This document shows positions 61,328 to 64,000 of a DNA stretch of 64,000 nucleotides, piece by piece (position 1 is the stretch's first letter; each line of letters begins with the position of its first letter). The stretch comes from Flavobacteriaceae bacterium (GTDB lineage: Bacteria; Bacteroidota; Bacteroidia; Flavobacteriales; Flavobacteriaceae). The stretch covers positions 1-64,000 of the forward strand of contig CANGUZ010000005.1 in the NCBI GenBank assembly GCA_947457255.1. Reading direction: 5' to 3'. The position numbers were made by a program, and so were the translations under genes. The notes under the pieces were generated by a model. That model saw only the letters and a program-made list of their open reading frames with translations, did not search any database and was not told the DNA's origin.

Positions 61328-63256
61328 TTAATAATACATCTTTCTATCTACAACACGTTGCATGTAATCTTGAATGAATGCTTTACAATGAAGTTCAATG
61401 TCATTCATTTCATGATTTCTGTATTGAATTAAATTTTTTTCAAGTCCTTTGTCGTCTTTGTCATAAAAACCAAGTGCTTTTTTACCATCAAAAGTACAAA
61501 TGTAATTTCCTCTTAAAAATTGATAAATATTACCAGTTGAGTTAATTACGAAAGGCTCGCTCGATTTTTTATCCAACAAACTACGTCCCCAACTTCTAAA
61601 GGGTTTATTATAACCAATCATATCTAAAATTGTAGGGTAAATGTCTATTTGTTGAGCTAAATCAGTATCAACACCTATATAGTTACTGTTTGGCTTATAA
61701 ATGATAATTGGAACAGAAAAACGATAAATAGGCTTGTTGTATTCTTCATAAAAAACCTGATTGCCATGATCTGCAACCAAAACAAAAATAGTATTAGAAA
61801 ACCAAGGTTGCTTTTTAGCTTCATTAAAAAATCTTTTTAAGGCAAAATCTGTATATTCTACACACTTATGCATAGGAATACCACCTTCATGAAATTTGTT
61901 TTTATATTTTTCTGGTATAATATAGGGTTCATGTGAAGATACAGTAAATATGGTTGCAAAAAAAGGCGCTTTTTTCTTGTCTAAAGTATTTTTCATGAAC
62001 TGTAGAAAAGGTTCATCCCAAATTCCCCAAAAACCATCAAATTGAGAATCGTCATTGAACTCTGTTCTTCCGTAATAATTGTCAATGCCCAGAATATTTC
62101 CGAAACCTAAAAATCCCATCGAACCATTTGCAGCACCATGAAAAAAAGAAGTGTTATAACCTTCACTCTCAAGAGTTGAGACTAATGATTCAATTTTTTG
62201 TTTGGGATAAGGAGATGAAGTAAAGGCATCTTTAAAGGATGGAATTCCTGCTAATATTGATGACATACCATGTATAGATTGTCTCCCATTAGCATAAGCA
62301 TTAGAATATATTAAACTATGTTGCGATAAAGAGTCTAAAAATGGCGCATGGCTTTTATAATTAGCTATTTTTGCATCTTTATTTAAAGCTCCTATATATT
62401 CTCTACCATAACTTTCTAAAATAAATAAAACTACATTAGGTTTCGTTTTAGGATTATTATGGTATTGTTTTATAGGTTGAATTTTTTCTAAAATAAGTTT
62501 GTCAGTAACATTTGCATAGTTAGTTTTTTCAAAACTATTGGTAAATAAAGTTCTGATGATGGCAAAAGGGGTGTTGAGTACGATATCTGAATGCACAATG
62601 TTTTTAACATGTTTGCTAGCATCTAATAGGTTTATAGGGCGAGTAGATTTATTAAAATCGCCACCTCGAATTCCTCCAATAATTAATAATGAAATAATAA
62701 GAAACCCAACAATAGAAAATCCAAAATAATGTACTTTTTTAGCAACTAAAGATTTCTTGACACTAACTTTTTTGTATAAATAAATCCATAATAGTGAAAA
62801 TAGTATAAACAATAAAAATACATGCCAATAATGAATTAAAAAACTCGAAAATAAAGTTGCTTTATTGGTTTCATGTTTTAGTACTTCTAAAGCAACAATT
62901 GTTGTTCTTGCAAAAGTGTATTTGTAATAAATGAAATCTACAAAGTTTGTTGCAAAAGCTAATAAGTTAGTAATGAAATAAAGATAGAAAATAAATTTTT
63001 GATAACTTTTTGAAGTGTTTTTTAAAAATGGCAGTATTGAAAAAAGAATAAATAATAAGTTTACATACAAAATAGCAGTAGTATCAAAAGCTAATCCGTA
63101 ATAGCATAAAGCCATAAAATCGGTAATTGATTCTACTTGTAATAAGCTAGAGTTGTAAAGGTAAAAAAGGACTCTAGTTGTAAAATAAAAAAAATAAGCC
63201 AATACTATTCTGTAAAACAATACTTTATATTCGTTTAAGCGTATGTTATTAAACAT
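61328..63256 (-). CDS. LTA synthase family sulfatase-fold membrane protein
   Basis: 642 residues. Five transmembrane helices lie in the first 200 residues, followed by an alkaline-phosphatase-superfamily domain at about 255-560. Metal and active-site segments are VLFILESYGREYIGAL, NAYANGRQSIHGMSSILAG with the nucleophile Ser/Thr position, GFWGIWDEPFLQF, and VLVADHGNQVFYEEYNKP. The family moves phosphoglycerol, or phosphoethanolamine-type groups, from lipids to a glycan or acts as a sulfatase. In a Gram-negative organism it would modify a surface glycan or lipid outside the inner membrane. Convergent with the glycosyltransferase operon. Confidence 0.9.
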   Translation of the reverse strand: MFNNIRLNEYKVLFYRIVLAYFFYFTTRVLFYLYNSSLLQVESITDFMALCYYGLAFDTTAILYVNLLFILFSILPFLKNTSKSYQKFIFYLYFITNLLAFATNFVDFIYYKYTFARTTIVALEVLKHETNKATLFSSFLIHYWHVFLLFILFSLLWIYLYKKVSVKKSLVAKKVHYFGFSIVGFLIISLLIIGGIRGGDFNKSTRPINLLDASKHVKNIVHSDIVLNTPFAIIRTLFTNSFEKTNYANVTDKLILEKIQPIKQYHNNPKTKPNVVLFILESYGREYIGALNKDAKIANYKSHAPFLDSLSQHSLIYSNAYANGRQSIHGMSSILAGIPSFKDAFTSSPYPKQKIESLVSTLESEGYNTSFFHGAANGSMGFLGFGNILGIDNYYGRTEFNDDSQFDGFWGIWDEPFLQFMKNTLDKKKAPFFATIFTVSSHEPYIIPEKYKNKFHEGGIPMHKCVEYTDFALKRFFNEAKKQPWFSNTIFVLVADHGNQVFYEEYNKPIYRFSVPIIIYKPNSNYIGVDTDLAQQIDIYPTILDMIGYNKPFRSWGRSLLDKKSSEPFVINSTGNIYQFLRGNYICTFDGKKALGFYDKDDKGLEKNLIQYRNHEMNDIELHCKAFIQDYMQRVVDRKMYY

Positions 63257-63312
63257 TTTTTTAAATTATAATGTGAATTTGAATATAAATTTAAGTTCCA
63301 GTTCAAAAAATA

Positions 63313-64000
63313 TTAATCAATTTTTCGATATTTCATCCATAATTGTAGATAGCGTTTAAAAACTGAAAAGGAATGGACATAGGCTAATATATAACCCTGC
63401 TTCCCGTCTAAAATTCCTAAACGATAAATATATTGCCAAAAAAAACGATACAAAGGCCTAAACAAAAAATGATAAACATTAGGTCTCTTATTTTTTTGAT
63501 ATAGTGTTTCAGCTTGCAGTTTGCTGTAATGATTGAGTTTGTTATTGTAATTATCAAAGTCTTTATAACTGTAATGGTTGACACAGTTTTTTAAAAAACT
63601 TACTTTTCCGTTAGCTGCTACAACTTCATGCACTAAGTTTCCATTGTATTTGCAGTAGTTTTTATTAAAAACTCTAATGACTTTATCATTTTGCCATCCT
63701 CCATATTTAATTCTTTTACCTAAAAAGAAAAAATTTCGTTTAATAAAATAAGCTACGTTTTGATTGTCTGAAGTAACAACACTTTTAATTTCTTCTTCAA
63801 GTTCAGACGTTACTATTTCATCTAAATCAAAAAAAGTAATCCAATCATTTTTTGCTTGGCTTATTGCAAAATTTCTTTGAGATGAAAAATCTTTAAATTC
63901 GTTTTGAATTACAGTAACACCCATTTCTTTAGCAATAGCTACAGTATTGTCGGTACTTAGAGAATCTACAAAAATTATCTCATCAGCAAAAGACAAACTT
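63313..64000 (-). CDS. Glycosyltransferase family 2 protein, WaaE-like (5' end cut by window)
   Basis: 229 codons lie in the window. The reading frame is open to the edge, and its first visible residues (SLSFADEIIFVDSLSTDNT) belong to the second strand of a GT-A fold, so roughly 25-30 N-terminal residues lie outside. A TTG at 63996 can be read as a start but is inside the fold. ITFFDLDEIV carries the DxD site and FFLGKRIKYGGWQNDKVIRVFNK matches lipopolysaccharide core beta-1,4-glucosyltransferase (WaaE/KdtX-type) proteins. The C-terminus is basic and membrane-peripheral. Likely part of the same surface-glycan locus. Confidence 0.9.
   Translation of the reverse strand, partial: SLSFADEIIFVDSLSTDNTVAIAKEMGVTVIQNEFKDFSSQRNFAISQAKNDWITFFDLDEIVTSELEEEIKSVVTSDNQNVAYFIKRNFFFLGKRIKYGGWQNDKVIRVFNKNYCKYNGNLVHEVVAANGKVSFLKNCVNHYSYKDFDNYNNKLNHYSKLQAETLYQKNKRPNVYHFLFRPLYRFFWQYIYRLGILDGKQGYILAYVHSFSVFKRYLQLWMKYRKID

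Noticed and set aside
63994..63996. TTG as a start codon for the last glycosyltransferase
   Set aside because: The residues before it continue the conserved fold, so it is an internal Leu codon of a gene cut by the window edge.

Overview
The window is AT-rich chromosomal DNA of a member of the Bacteroidota, almost certainly a Flavobacteriaceae species close to Flavobacterium. The evidence is a type IX secretion (T9SS) type B sorting domain, Bacteroidota-style promoters (-33 TTG, -7 TAnnTTTG), very short leaders with few Shine-Dalgarno sequences, and family-typical genes (CAL67264 membrane protein, HU-HIG protein, pRiA4b ORF-3-like protein). I saw no rRNA, tRNA, CRISPR array, insertion sequence or prophage. 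Both ends cut a gene: the T9SS protein at 1-2107 and a glycosyltransferase at 63313-64000.

Layout. 1-4.3 kb: T9SS surface protein and an ABC-2 exporter pair. 4.5-9.1 kb: small accessory genes, including an antitoxin whose overlapping toxin is reduced to 21 codons, an integron attC-like palindrome behind a MORN-type protein, and a nucleoid-associated NdpA-family protein. 9.2-13.8 kb: pheT and recG. 14-16.5 kb: a beta-lactamase-fold lipoprotein, a nested REPIN-like palindrome and a HEPN-like protein. 16.7-26.3 kb: DUF1697, a peptidase/patatin operon (M24B, M1, patatin), a TSUP permease, a UvrD-type helicase and a YciO-type protein. 26.5-34.3 kb: OmpA lipoprotein, a glycosyltransferase coupled to an HsdR-N-like protein, holA, an HU-HIG protein, an exported peptide-deformylase-like protein, a VOC protein and pullulanase.

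34.8-39.9 kb is the most interesting locus: five tightly packed minus-strand genes, namely a single-domain receiver, an H-NOX haem sensor, a 1006-residue HNOBA/multi-PAS histidine kinase, an Hpt protein and a LytTR response regulator. Together they form an apparently complete nitric-oxide-responsive phosphorelay with every step on a separate polypeptide. It is followed upstream by a sparse stretch (40-43.2 kb) with unknown genes and a T9SS-like surface protein that lacks a sorting domain.

43.2-55.1 kb is housekeeping: ettA, a DEAD-box helicase, hutG and hutI for histidine breakdown, corA, a CDP-alcohol phosphatidyltransferase, haem A synthase, CCA-adding enzyme and a TsaC-type enzyme. 55.3-64 kb is a surface polysaccharide locus: GDP-L-fucose synthesis (gmd, fcl), five glycosyltransferase-like proteins and an LtaS-type sulfatase-fold phosphotransferase. 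Several intergenic spaces carry long perfect inverted repeats (14.0, 15.5, 26.3 and 54.4 kb) that look like interspersed repeat families.
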